From contig JBAIAA010000096.1 of NCBI GenBank assembly GCA_037893245.1, positions 930,001 to 994,000 on the forward strand: a stretch of 64,000 nt of DNA. The letters are read 5' to 3'. This stretch comes from Crossaster papposus (taxonomy: Eukaryota; Echinodermata; Asteroidea; Velatida; Solasteridae). The translations under genes were made by a program, and so were the position numbers. The notes under the pieces are model-generated. The model was not told the DNA's origin and searched no databases. It worked only from the letters and a program-made list of their open reading frames with translations. Shown one piece after another: positions 36,294-48,145 of this stretch (position 1 is the first letter of the stretch; each line of letters begins with the position of its first letter).

Positions 36294-36607
36294 CGATAGT
36301 CTGAATGGCTACGCGCGCCCCCGTCTACAAGGGGTGACTTTCAAATACAAGTTGGTTTTCATTGCACGCATTTCCACCGCGTCTGTCGAATAATACGTTA
36401 GCATTTACGGCTACGCCATCAGATTGGCGTAGAGTTCCCGGCTTTACCGGTTGGATGGCGGCGTCGCGTTGTGCGTGTGGCGTCGTGCGGGTGGCGTCGT
36501 GCGAGTGGTGTTGTGCGGACGGCGTCATGTAGGCGGCGTCGTGCGTGTGACGCGTTGCGACGCGGTACGGGCCACGTGGTACGGGTGAGGTATGGGTAAA
36601 ACTCTAG

Positions 36608-36837
36608 TATAGATTCTGGGGCCCGAACAAAGCAGCAGTGCAAATATAGTACTATTTGCACCGCGGCGCGTGAGGGCGCAAGATAAGATACTGTCAGTGT
36701 TAAGTCTGGTTTAGTCTGGTTCATCCTTGCCTAAACCAGACTTAACACTGACAGTATCTTATCTTGCGCCCTCACGCGCCGCGGTGCAAATAGTACTATA
36801 TTTGCACTGCTGCTTTGTTCGGGCCCCAGAATCTATA
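36608..36837. repeat. Near-perfect 230-bp palindrome
   Basis: Arms 36608-36713 and 36732-36837 (106 nt each) are separated by an 18-nt spacer. Each arm contains a right terminus, the TATAGTACTA spacer and a left terminus of the composite element, so it is a head-to-head pair of element junctions. Confidence 0.93.
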
Positions 36838-38252
36838 TTTGCCTTGTGTTTATAATTTCGGAAATGTAGGCCTATGGGTTTTAAATATAATTGTTTATTG
36901 GTAAATACTGTGACGCATAATTATATTTTTCAGTTTTGCGTTAATAGATGCTGGTCAGGTTCCTTGATTTTGTTCAAACAAAACGGAGTAATTTATAGAT
37001 GCCAGATAAATATCAGGTTAGGAAACCAGACCAACTAAAAAAAAAATTGTTTAGCGTCACCGCCCGCTTCTTTTTTTAGAGGCCGCCTCCTTTCTTTTTC
37101 TTCACAAAAATAATAAATTTTATTATCTTAAAAAAAATAAACAATAATAACTAGAACTACGTCTGTTCGAGGAACAGAACATATAGGGCCTTTTCGCATT
37201 GTTTTCCCCGTAAAAACCATTCAAAAGGAATGTTAAACACATTAAAAGTAATCAAAACCAATTTAGGTTATTTAAACAGATTAAAGGTAATTTAAAGTGA
37301 TTAAAACGATAAAGTCACACATTTGTAAACTTTTGGTGAACTACCTAACCAACCCAATACACAATTATTTTAATTTTAGCATGATCCGTTGCTGATATAT
37401 GGCTTCAAGGTCTTAAAACGTAATAAATCACATACAATTGAATGATGGCTTCAAGTCTTTTCATTCTAACTTCCGGTCTGGTGACGTCATCTTTTTTTTC
37501 TCCCGGTCAAATTGTTTCTAACATGAAGCTATTATATACATCAATTATAAAGTGATTTCAGCAAACTTCGCCACACACATCAACTGAATATTAATTTTGA
37601 ACCTGCCGCCAGAGGGTGCTATAACATGTTATGACGTCGCCGGTAATTTCTTTGAAAAGTACATTAGCCAAACACTAACATCGTTTAAAGTAAGTTCATA
37701 TCATTTTCACTTTCAAATTATAAGGCACTTTCGGTTTGGACCGAAAGGAAGGGTCACGTGATTTCTCACACACGAGATAAAATGAAGATCCTGGATTATC
37801 CTATCAATTGCCACAAACCTAAAGTCCCGGTCTTTTGCGCGTGATTTGTTATTGATTTTCAAATCAATGGTTTAATTTTAACGATTGCCGAAATCTCAGT
37901 ACTTCCTTTTAGATATCTAGGGGATTGTGTTTATACCCAGCACAATATAAGACCGAGGGATCCCCCTACCCCCTTAGTCTCCCATACCTATACACTCCCT
38001 CCGTCTCGTATCTTGCTTCGCCTGTACTAGCGGGATGCCGCCCGCTAGCTGATGAGTGCATCGTATAATTGAAATTGTTGGCAGGTTTTAATAAGTTGGT
38101 AGGCATTCCTTCCCACCCATCAAAAAACGACCTCTACATTTGTATTTAAACTTTAAAAAAGTTACCTACATTGTAGCTATCCAAAAATTTACCAAAATAC
38201 TGTTAAACGCTTATACTTGCTGTAAAAATATTATTGACACTAAAGTTTTTAC
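36838..38252. other. Rearranged relic of the TRIM-downstream block
   Basis: 36880-37030 matches 12755-12890 (GTTTTGCGTTAATAGATGC, then GGTTAGGAAACCAGACCA). About 37885-37950 matches 12990-13125 but with CCCAGCACAATATA inverted. No TRIM coding sequence is next to it. This suggests a further, partly lost duplication unit. Confidence 0.5.
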
Positions 38253-38625
38253 ACACAATATCCACCCACAAATAAGGGCGGTTTAAGGTGTGAAGGAAAG
38301 CATGCCTCGGGCAGGGCTGGGTGTGAGGAGATACAGGGGGTACCCAGGAATGGCAAAATTAATAATTTGACCCGGGGCATGGTTTTCTAGTATAGTATTT
38401 CGATTTTCTTAAAAGATACTTTAACACACGCGTTTTACATTCGCCATAGGTTTGTACACACAATCTCCGCCCACAAATAATTAAGGGCGGTTTAAGGTAT
38501 GAATGAAAGCATGCCCCGGGCAGGGCTGGGTGTGAGGAGATACAGGGGGTACCCAGGAATGGCAAAATTAATAATTTGACCCGGGGCATGGTTATCTAGT
38601 ATATTATTTCGATTTTTTTAAAGTT
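38253..38625. repeat. Direct repeat of 209-bp period
   Basis: GGGCGGTTTAAGGT through TTTGACCCGGGGCATGGTT occurs twice with a 209-bp offset, nearly identical. Confidence 0.9.
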
Positions 38626-39225
38626 TCGTAACCGTTTTCAGGATCCACTATTTCGAATTTTAGTTATTCTGCCGGAATACTACTTATTATAAACTGTATC
38701 ACCCAATAACCTACACCAAGTAGGCCTTTCGGCCTAGGCTTTGGTCATGTAGTTTACAATCCTGCTATTATCTTGTACTATTAGTATTTTGTTAATATCA
38801 TCGTTGTAATATTAATGCAAATCATGCCATCTTCAAAGTTAACCCAACTATTTCCTTATAGACTTGTTTTGTCATCCAAAATATGTTGCTAATGTAAGTA
38901 TACATAAAGACGGTTTCATCTACAACAATATTTTTTGAAACAGACATTGCTGACTAGCATATAAAATATACATGGGGTGTGAACTCCTTTTTTTTTCAAT
39001 TTGAACAAGGGTTTTGTCACGGTCATGATTCTATCGGTTAAAAAAAATCGCAAATGAACCATGATCCTGGCTTTAATTTCTAAACATGTATTAACTTGCT
39101 GTGTAATACGTTTATTCCAACCTGATGAGTTAAATCTAGAATGGTTTTTCTTGTTTTATTCTAAATTTATTATTTTTATGACGCTTGCATGGCGTACGGT
39201 CAAAGGATGATGATGGCTATCTACG
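38626..39225. other. AT-rich spacer
   Basis: I see no gene or clear repeat here. Confidence 0.4.
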
Positions 39226-39430
39226 ATGTCCAGTCATTGTTTTGAGATTCTGAGATGCAGTAATTCGTCAATGGTAATGGAGCCAGAGTGGAGCCTAATT
39301 AAGCCGAGGTTTGGAAAACGGCCAGAGTCAGAACGTTGGGCGTGTTGTCTATTGGGGGCGCTCTTCATGTGGCATTTCTATGTCGAAGTTGTACTTCCGT
39401 GTTTGCTTCGAGGAAATTATTATATTACTA
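39226..39430 (+). repeat. Dispersed repeat fragment
   Basis: TGGAAAACGGCCAGAGTCAG, GGGCGTGTTGTCT and TTCCGTGT match 29200-29270 and 60790-60890. Confidence 0.75.
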
Positions 39431-39802
39431 AAGTAATACAGTGAAACTTAAAACTAAGGTTTGCTTATTTCAACCAGCGTCGGCAGAAACTTTAACGGTT
39501 TGGAGTAACTATAGAATGCAGGGCCACCCGCGAACACCTTTTTTTTCGGTTGGATGCGCTGTGGGTCGACCTGAAGTAACTTTAAATTCAGAGATGCCGT
39601 TACAGATATCATACAGTTTTGGGCGGATGTGCGTTGAAGTTCGATAAAATGTCTAAGTACAAACAAACTTCACCAGTGATTGCGGTGGACATATGAAGCG
39701 AATCGTATTTTACAAGTATAAGGTTATGCCTGGATGCAGTCAACAGAGGGCCGTATATGAAGCGAATTATATATATAGAAGTGACGGTTTCGGGTTGTCT
39801 GG

Positions 39803-40204
39803 GATGCGCGGATGCGCGGATGCGCGGATGCGCGGATGCGCGGATGCGCGGATGCGCGGATGCGCGGATGCGCGGATGCGCGGATGCGCGGATGCGCGGA
39901 TGCGCGGATGCGCGGATGCGCGGATGCGCGGATGCGCGGATGCGCGGATGCGCGGATGCGCGGATGCGCGGATGCGCGGATGCGCGGATGCGCGGATGCG
40001 CGGATGCGCGGATGCGCGGATGCGCGGATGCGCGGATGCGCGGATGCGCGGATGCGCGGATGCGCGGATGCGCGGATGCGCGGATGCGCGGATGCGCGGA
40101 TGCGCGGATGCGCGGATGCGCGGATGCGCGGATGCGCGGATGCGCGGATGCGCGGATGCGCGGATGCGCGGATGCGCGGATGCGCGGATGCGCGGATGCG
40201 CGGA
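39803..40204. repeat. 8-bp satellite, about 50 copies of GATGCGCG
   Basis: Perfect repetition of GATGCGCG. Open in all frames on both strands, giving false proteins of MRGCADAR or ASAHPRIR type. Confidence 0.97.
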
Positions 40205-41295
40205 TTGCGAGGTCGAAAAAAGCTTGACGTCATCACGTGTTAGGCTCATTACAGTCAACAGAGGGCCGTATATGAAGCGAATTATATATATAGAAGTGAC
40301 GGTTTAGGGTTGTCTGGGATGCGTGGATGCGCGGATGCGCGAATGCGAGGTCGAAAAAAGCTTGACGTCATCACGTGTTAGGCTCATTACAGTCAACAGA
40401 GGGCCGTATATGAAGCGAATTATAGAAGTGACGGTTTTGGGTTGTCTGGGATGCGTGGATGCGCGGATGCGCGGATGCGAGGTCGAAAAAAGCTTGACGT
40501 CATCACGTGTTAGGCTCATTACAGTCAACAGAGGGCCGTATATGAAGCGAATTATATATATAGAAGTGACGGTTTAGGGTTGTCTGGGATGCGTGGATGC
40601 GCGGATGCGCGGATGCGAGGTCGAAAAAAGCTTGACGTCATCACGTGTTAGGCTCATTACAGTCAACAGAGGGCCGTATATGAAGCGAATTATAGAAGTG
40701 ACGGTTTTGGGTTGTCTGGGATGCGTGGATGCGCGGATGCGCGGATGCGAGGTCGAAAAAAGCTTGACGTCATCACGTGTTAGGCTCATTACAGTCAACA
40801 GAGGGCCGTATATGAAGCGAATTATATATATAGCAGTGACGGTTTCGGGTTGTCTGGGATGCGCGGATGCGCGGATGCGCGGATGCGAGGTCGAAAAAAG
40901 CTTGACGTCATCACGTGTTAGGCTCATTACAGTCAACAGAGGGCCGTATATGAAGCGAATTATAGAAGTGACGGTTTTGGGTTGTCTGGGATGCGTGGAT
41001 GCGCGGATGCGCGGATGCGCGGATGCGAGGTCGAAAAAAGCTTGACGTCATCACGTGTTAGGCTCATTACAGTCAACAGAGGGCCGTATATAAGCGAATT
41101 ATATATATAGAAGTGACGGTTTTGGGTTGTCTGGGATGCGTGGATGCGCGGATGCGCGGATGCGAGGTCAAAACAAGCTTGACGTCATCACGTGTTAGGC
41201 TCATTACAGTCAACAGAGGGCCGTATATGAAGCGAATTATATATAGAAGTGACGGTTTCGGGTTGTCTGGGATGCGTGGATGCGCGGATGCGCGG
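40205..41295. repeat. Higher-order satellite of alternating 138/132-bp units
   Basis: AGGTCGAAAAAAGC occurs at 40210, 40348, 40480, 40618, 40750, 40888 and 41028, spacings 138, 132, 138, 132, 138, 140. A related AGGTCAAAACAAGC follows at 41165. The 6-bp difference is TATATA in the longer form. Each unit ends in two to four GATGCGCG copies, so the 8-bp array is an expansion within one unit. Nearly every unit contains TGACGTCATCACGTG, a perfect CRE overlapping an E-box. Confidence 0.95.
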
Positions 41296-41396
41296 TCGGC
41301 ATAGGCAAAAAGTCAATAGACGTGGGACGTAGTATGTCTGTTTACACATGCGCTTTCTTACGCGAACAAAGTCGGGACGCCAGATGAGTTTATTTA

Positions 41397-41886
41397 GGTG
41401 CATAATTAACCCATAATAATTGATACAGTCCCTAGTTAATTGTATACAGTCCCTAGTTTTTCGTATACACGACTTTTATACCTTTTTCTATAAGACCCTA
41501 TCTAGACGAGAATATTTAGGTGCATAATTCACCCATACAAACGGATACAGTCCCTAGTTAATTGTATACAGTCCCTAGTTTTTCGTATACACGACTGTTA
41601 TACCTTTTTCTATAAGATCCTATCTAGATGAGATTATTTAGGTGCATAATTCACCCATAAAAATGGATACAGTCCCTAGTTAATTGTATACAGTCCCTAG
41701 TTTTCCGTATACACGACTTTTATATCTTTTTCTATAAGATCCTATCTAGATGAGATTATTTAGGTGCATAATTCACCAATAAAAATGTATACAGTCCCTA
41801 ATTAATTGTATACAGTCCCTAGTGTTTCGTATACACGACTTTGATACCTTTTTCTATAAGACCCTATCTAGATGAGATTATTTAGG
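41397..41886. repeat. 122-bp tandem repeat, four units
   Basis: TGCATAATT starts at 41399, 41521, 41643 and 41765. Each unit contains two ATACAGTCCCTA words and a TATACACGACT word. Confidence 0.95.
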
Positions 41887-42733
41887 TGTCTATTTAAACA
41901 ATTCTCTTTGTTAATATAAACAATAATGAAAGTCGTGTCTACGGACTGTATCCATTTATTTTGAATTATCGCTGTCAACCGGCGTTGGTTTTTATACGTT
42001 CAGCGCGTATTGAGTTTAATGATTTAACTAAAAATGGTTTGCGCAGCAGCGCCCTCTTGTGGTATTTAGTTTTTTTAGTTACCGTCTAGCTGGGCGGAGA
42101 ATGGAATGACCCGGTTTATAGGCCGTTTTCTAAACCCCTGCCGGCAGCCTATTGCTAAACCGCATGGATGAAACCGAGACGTAGACGAAGCTGGGGTTTG
42201 TAAAACGGCCCTAAAGTCTTGGCTGCGCATCCACGCATATCCCATCCGGATGCGGGGAGCTGAGCTGGGGTTTCGAAAACGGCCATAAAGTCTCGACTGC
42301 GCATCCGCGCATCCACGCATCCGGATGCGGGGAGGTTTCATGGTGACCGCGCATCCACACAGCCATGGATGCGCGGTGACGTGACCGCGCATCCACGCAG
42401 CCATGGATGCGCGGATATAGAATGGAGTGGCCCTGCATTCTATAGTTGTACCACGGTTTTACCATCCACACAAAATGTAAGCAAAGATATTATTATTGGT
42501 CAATGGGAAATTGTCCAAATCAATGCAGGTCAATCAATCAAGGTCACAAGGAGTCGGTGCAAAAATGCTGAAAAAAACCCCGTCCGAAGTGCTTAATATA
42601 ATAAGTTTATGTTATTTTCATTGTACATGTACTTGCATAATTAACTGGACGGCACTTTACTAAGTATTAAACACATCCATATTTAATACATTAGACAGTG
42701 TGAAGCTGTGTTTAGTTTATTGCATATATCTAA
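41887..42733. other. Spacer with GATGCGCGG-like palindromes
   Basis: About 42230-42420 has GCGCATCCACGC and GCCATGGATGCGCGG in inverted pairs, related to the 8-bp satellite. GGCCGTTTTC-type fragments at 42122 and 42276 resemble the dispersed repeat. No gene. Confidence 0.5.
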
Positions 42734-43304
42734 GGCCACGAGAATGAAAGTTATAGATTTTTTTTTGGACTTTTTTTAAAACACTTGAGGCTTTTTTTCA
42801 TTATTCATTATATTTTAATGACTGTTGTTTTACATACATGTACAAGCAGTTGCGTAGCCAGAGTTTATACATATACGCACCGTACCTATGTACTGAGTGA
42901 ACAGGTATTTACACAAACACGCACATGATTCTCAATATGGAATAAATACAGAGGAGGCGCAGTGTCAGTGATGAATCGTAAAATTTCCTATTTCGATCAT
43001 GCCATCGGTCAATATCAGTACATGCAATGTCAATAAACTTCTTTATTGTTTAGCCCTAATATTTCAACAATGACCCCGACGCCGCCGCAAGATATTGGCA
43101 AGATAAGGATACTGCGTTCATAGATGTTCATAGATCATCTTTCCGTTACTAGTATTAGGGGCGATTCTGAACAGAATTTATGTAAAATCAAATGAATTAT
43201 TACTTTTAATAATTAAAAAAATTTAAATAATGAAAATTTATGTGCGGTAGCTTCTCAGGCATGCGGGCGGTGGACGCAAATCTATAACTTTCATTCTCGT
43301 GGCC
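42734..43304. mobile_element. Harbinger-type MITE, TAA target duplication
   Basis: Terminal inverted repeats of 27 bp begin GGCCACGAGAATGAAAG. TAA is duplicated at 42731-42733 and 43305-43307. A 3-bp TAA/TTA target and GG-rich ends are typical of PIF/Harbinger. The 571-bp inside is non-coding. Confidence 0.85.
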
Positions 43305-43387
43305 TAAACATTTTTGGATGAAACTAACCACGTACGTACAACTTGTCGCAATTAATTACTGTCCTCCCTAGAACTGTCCTCCTCTGA

Positions 43388-43880
43388 ACGTGTATACACC
43401 GCCACGCTTTGATGAATTTTAAACATCTATTTTCCGATAAAAAACGCTACAGTACATGTATGATGTTCATGTCCTTTGCACTTGCAGCCTAAATTTCTTC
43501 CTATTTTATTTTTTAGTAATACACATTGCTGTTTTACATTAAAAGCCGCAAAAATAGCACCTTCCGTTCCCAAAAAAAATTGATGACAAAAGGTGGAGTC
43601 CGTTACAAAAGTGTTGCTTTTTTGGTTTGCCACTTTTGCTGGAAGATCTTTGCACGGTGCCCTGAATCCTTTACGTGGGAAAGCCAACACTTTTGTATCG
43701 GACTCAACATTTGTTAATATCAATTTTTTTGGGAACGAAAGGTGCTATTTTTGCGGCTTTTGGTGTAGAAGAGCAATGTATCACTTAAGAGTAAAATGGG
43801 AAGAATTTGTTGCTGCAAAGGACAGCGTTTTTTTCCAGAAAATAGATAGTGTTTAAAATCTATCAAAGCGTGGTGGTGTA
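43388..43880. mobile_element. Imperfect foldback element
   Basis: GTGTATACACCGCCACGCTT at the left is matched inverted by AAGCGTGGTGGTGTATAC at about 43866. Inner arms also pair, for example AGCCGCAAAAATAGCACCTT with its complement at about 43740-43760. Confidence 0.75.
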
Positions 43881-44412
43881 TACTGCCACGTTCACGGGTC
43901 TAGGCCTCCCCCTGCATCTACAGTAACACACTGATTGTGCTCCAAAAAAATTGCCATACGATGTGCTTTCTAAATTTAACATCTAGACTGCCTTTCCATT
44001 TATGCCTGCTATGGACTCTAACACCAGCAAATCAAAAATCAAAGGTGAGAAAATCAAAGGTGCATGATACATGTACATTGTACATGACCTCTAAGCAAAT
44101 CTTTCTGACAAAAGCACTTTAAATTTCGCCTGAATATTACATAATGTTTAAAAACAACTTGCATGGCTTTCAAGATAGGACGCAAGCTACTTCTGAATTT
44201 TCTCAGCCTTCTCATTAACAGATTGGATTCACAAATGGCAATGTAAAAAAAAAACTAAAAAAAAACAGATAAAATAAAAGTGATGACAGTTTGAAGAGAA
44301 TGTGCAATTTGGTAAGGGTGTGATTTGGCACTTCTTTCAAATTTACATCTACAGCTCTGGCTGTCGATCCCTGTTAATAAATACATGAACACATTCTTCT
44401 TCTTTTACCCAG
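43881..44412 (+). promoter_or_regulatory. Upstream region of TRIM paralogue 2, ending in a splice acceptor
   Basis: Aligns with 4460-4924 and 62035-62393. It ends TTTTACCCAG at 44412, ten bases before the ATG, as in the other copies. Confidence 0.6.
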
Positions 44413-44422
44413 ACAAAACAAA

Positions 44423-45710
44423 ATGGCAACTGTAAGTTCAGCTCTAGAGACGATTAGCAGACAGCATCTGGAGTGCTGCATATGTCACGAGAGATACAAA
44501 CGCCCTAAGATACTAGAATGCCTGCACAGTTTCTGTGAGCAATGTCTGCTGAAATACCACAGCACGAAGCACCAGGGCTGTACGGAGATTCCTTGCCCCG
44601 TGTGTCGACAGGAGACGAAGCTTCCAGAGGCGGGGGTGCAGGGTCTGAAAACCAACTTTCATCTAATCGGTTTGGTTGAGGAGATTGTACTTCAGGAGAA
44701 GGTAGTGAGCTTGGGTGATGCTGGTATTTTGTGTGGTATTTGTGAGGAAGCCAATGAGGCAACGCATAGATGTCTGGACTGCGACCAGAATGTGTGCTCG
44801 GCCTGTAGCAAAATGCATCTTCGATTTGCTGTCTCATCAAACCACAAGGTGACCCCACTGAAGGACATTCGTGAGGGAAAGGTTACACTGACAAAGAAAC
44901 CTCAGAAACAACAACCAAAATGTTCGATCCACGAGGGCGAAGCAGCAAGGTTCTTTTGCACGACATGTGAAGTGTTGATCTGCCGAGATTGTACCGTCGT
45001 TGACCACTGTAAGCCAGAACACGCGTACATTGACAGGAATCTGGCTTCATCAACGTACAAGCAATCGTTGGCTGTTCTGTTTTCTCCACTTGAAAAATCA
45101 ATGAAGAAAATCCAGGAATCACAAGAAAAAGTCTCAAGACTGAAAAAAGATTTAAATCTCACAATTAAGAAAGTCAAGAAAGATGTTCAAGACAGAGCAG
45201 CTAAGATACGAGCAGAGATCACGACCCAAGAAAATCGCATCCTTGACGACATCAAAAACATTCAATCGGACCGTGAGCAGAAACTGGAAGAATGTGAGAA
45301 AAACGCGAGCTTGGCTGTGGAGAGGTTTCAGTTTTCGCTAGATACAGCTAGAGAGGTGACTAGGACTGCATCGGATAGTGACTTCCTGTCACTCTATCCT
45401 ACAATCAGCAAAGACTTGAAACTGTTGGCCGGTCAGGCTATTCCTAGAGTTGATGACAGGCTGGCATTTCTGAAGTTCAAGCAGAGTGGGAGGATTGGTG
45501 AGATCAATTTAGGTAAGGTGGTGATGGAAGGAAAGTGGGAGCTGTGTGGGGAGTTTGGTAGACAGGGAAGCGGTCCAGGGCAGTTCTATGGGGCTTTGGG
45601 CATTGCTGCTCGTCAACCTGACGAGATTGCAGTGACTGACCACAACAACAATCGAGTTGTGATCTGCGGCATCGATGGCAACCAGAAAAGCACAATCCCG
45701 ATGCGAGGAT
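44423..45710 (+). CDS. TRIM-NHL E3 ubiquitin ligase, paralogue 2, coding exon 1
   Basis: Encodes 429 codons plus one base. The layout is as in paralogue 1, three residues shorter at the N-terminus. RING: C18, C21, C33, H35, C38, C41, C58, C61. B-box 1 starts at C104. B-box 2: C167, H170, C179, C182, C187, C190, H195, H200. A lysine-rich coiled coil follows, then one NHL blade (GSGPGQFYGALGIA). All zinc ligands are kept. The RING-to-B-box 1 stretch is nearly identical to the other paralogues, while B-box 2 and the early coiled coil differ more (EGEAARFFCTTCEVLICRD, then NLASSTYKQSLAVLF). The donor GTAAGT is at 45711 and the phase-1 join to 48146 makes a cysteine codon. The total is 635 residues. 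The intron is 2435 bp because it holds a Helitron. Confidence 0.93.
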
Positions 45711-46139
45711 GTAAGTTAAAATTACATGCCATCTGCGAAATAATGCACTTGAACAATTTCCATTCGCTCTTCACTTATATTCTCTGTATTTAAACTTTTA
45801 ACAAATAAGGTAAACAAAAAAGGAAATAACACTCCATTGAAACTGTAAAATTTAAAACAAAATAATGATCTACTGTATTCAATAAGTTGGTATTCATGAC
45901 ATGGGAATGTTTTTCAATCTCAATGTATATTCCATGAAAACAACGTACATGTCAAAAGTGGACAAACCAAAAATAAAAATTTCACCTCAGTAATTTGATT
46001 TGCTTTATTCCTGAAGCTCTTTGAAAAAGGTGGGAATTCCAAGCAAAATACATCTGATAGTTACAGAGAAAAAAACACACATAAATACTGTGAATTTAAT
46101 GAAAGAAAACATCGGTAAACATCGATATTCACGGGTTTA

Positions 46140-46361
46140 CACTCCAAAACCTGTGCTTACCGAGTAAACAGACTTTTTTTTGCTAACAGTTGACATGTTT
46201 TGCAGCTAAATACCCGTATCCAATTTTTAAACATCGATGTTCAATTACTAAAACTCCATCCTTATGCTAAACAGGCATGTTTAGCATGTAAACACGTTTA
46301 CAAACTGATAGAAAAAAGTGTTTAGAAAAGTGTTTACACGCTAAACACAGTTTTTGCAGTG
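46140..46361. mobile_element. CACT-ended MITE, orthologous to that at 6941
   Basis: The ends are CACTCCAAAACCTGTG and, inverted, CACTGCAAAAACTGTG, with TA on both sides. It sits at the same intron place as in paralogue 1. Confidence 0.65.
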
Positions 46362-46541
46362 TATGTTTATCACTCTTAGGCATGGAAGACCTTTTTTTAA
46401 ATTCTATATCGCACATTATTTACACAGAAAGGTAAATCACGGTTAAGCATGTTATGCCGCACATTGTGGGGCATAAATAAACACCAAAAACATAACAAGA
46501 TCATGCAAAATGAATTATAAGACGTGGTGATTTCTCAAACA

Positions 46542-47998
46542 TCTATACTATAAAAGATGTAAAATGCGCCATCTTGTCCCTGGGCGCAGCCATCTTGGAA
46601 ACGCAGGGCCGCGCCATCTTGGCGCGTGGTTGGCGCCATGTTGGCTTTTGGTCGGGCGACTCGTCGCCGCGCGCGTGTGCCGCCGGCGTCGGTGCGGCGG
46701 GGTGCCGGACCGTTCGCGACGGGGAATCCCCCGGGGAATCCCCCGGGGAATAAGATTTAAAAAAAAATCGTATTCGTCCCGTGGTGAGATTTAAAAGAAA
46801 CGGACGTTACCGATAAACGCGTAATCGCTTTTCGATTGCCTGTCGATGTCTGTGGGCCTTTTTGCGTGAACTATTGCGTTATTTTTGCATTGTCCTTGCC
46901 CGGAGTTCGGGCCGAAGCCTTCCCGAAATCGTACTGCCGTAACTCGGTTGCCAAATTGTTGGCTGTTTGCGATTAAGCGGCGGCTGCATGCGTTACGCGA
47001 AGCCTTCGCAAATTGATTGTATCCGCCTTGCTTGCGCGGTGGCCGAGTTGGTGCCGAGTTTGTTTTTCGCGATTGGGCGGCCCCGTCACGTGTTTTTTGA
47101 GCTGGTGCCCCGATTTATACTTCCTTGGTTATTGCGGAGTAAACATAGTACCAGTTGAGCGCCGGCTTCGAATTCGTGCGCGTCTACCACGTTTCAGTCA
47201 CAGGTTGGGAACGTTAACAAATGATTTATTCCTTTCGTGTTGCTTTTTGGGCAAATGTCTTTGCTTCACATCGTCGATACTTAAATATTACAACATTATC
47301 TGTCTCAAAACACTCCGAAACATATCGCTATTGCCTCAATTTCAACTTTGATCGCGCAAAAATGTCGCGAAATTGTATGGCGATGGTGGAAATGAATATG
47401 CAAATTTAGAAACGTGACTGCATTACGTCAGTTGAGGGCGCACTGTCAGATGGCCGGCCTGTTGGGTTTTTTAATCACGATTTTCACGATGATGTAAATC
47501 AGAAATCCCGAAGTGGTTCGTATTGTTTCCCGTACGATTCCTGTTAAAAAATCACGAGACGCAGGCAGCATGCAAGCGAAGATGGACTGCCTATTGAGTA
47601 TTATTAGTTCGAAAGTCGGGAAGTATTTTTACAAAGATTGTTTGTTATTTAGAGTCGATGGTATTCTACGGAGCCCCTAAAGGGACATATGACGAATACA
47701 AATCACCGTTACGAAATAATTTGAGTATTTTATTTCGTGCACTCAAAATAACTTTTTTCGTGAGCTCGAAATGTTTTCGTGGCCACGAAATGACTTCGTG
47801 CGCTCCAAGAATATCTGTTCGTGAGCTAGAAATAATTTCGTGCGCTCGAAATACTTTCTAGCTGGTACTCTACTCGCTAAGTTTCGCGATTTGTTTGTCA
47901 TACAATCCATTATGTTTTTAAGACGTCAACAAGGTGTATCTATAAGTTACGATTTTACCCAGCTAGCAGGTGCCGCGCGAAGCGCGGCATCCTGCTAG
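46542..47998 (+). mobile_element. Non-autonomous Helitron in the intron of TRIM paralogue 2
   Basis: The 5' end is TCTATACTATAAAAG and the 3' end is CTAG (47995-47998). A GC hairpin GCCGCGC-GAA-GCGCGGC (47972-47988) lies just upstream, and the flanking bases are A and T. Paralogue 1 shows the empty site: CTCAAGCATGTGTACC at about 7315, against CTCAAACA plus TGTATACC here. CTAGCAGG before the hairpin pairs with CCTGCTAG after it, so the terminal CTAG lies within a longer palindrome. No Rep/helicase frame is present in the 1457 bp. Confidence 0.9.
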
Positions 47999-48145
47999 TG
48001 TATACCAAATCTTAAAAATGTATTCTTTGACAGACATTTTTCTACTGCAGTTTTTACTCTTTCAAGAAAGTCCGTGTTAAAAGGATTGTGCAATAAATGC
48101 ATAATGATCGTTTGTTTGTTTGTTTTGACATCATGACTCCTACAG

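Larger units (their letters stand above)
34590..36837 (-). mobile_element. Shorter, inverted relative of the 10-kb composite element
   Basis: Read on the minus strand it matches 15260-16841 and then 24248-25021 of the composite element, with the junction GGTTCTTAGGATCTCTACTG at about 35350. It therefore lacks the satellite/SINE/LINE interior. Either this is the simpler form and the other gained 7.4 kb, or this is a deletion derivative. Its left-terminal side is a large palindrome (36608-36837). Confidence 0.75.

Noticed and set aside
39693-40307. Frames of 143-204 codons of MRGCADAR / ASAHPRIR repeats
   Set aside because: Pure translation of the 8-bp GATGCGCG array.
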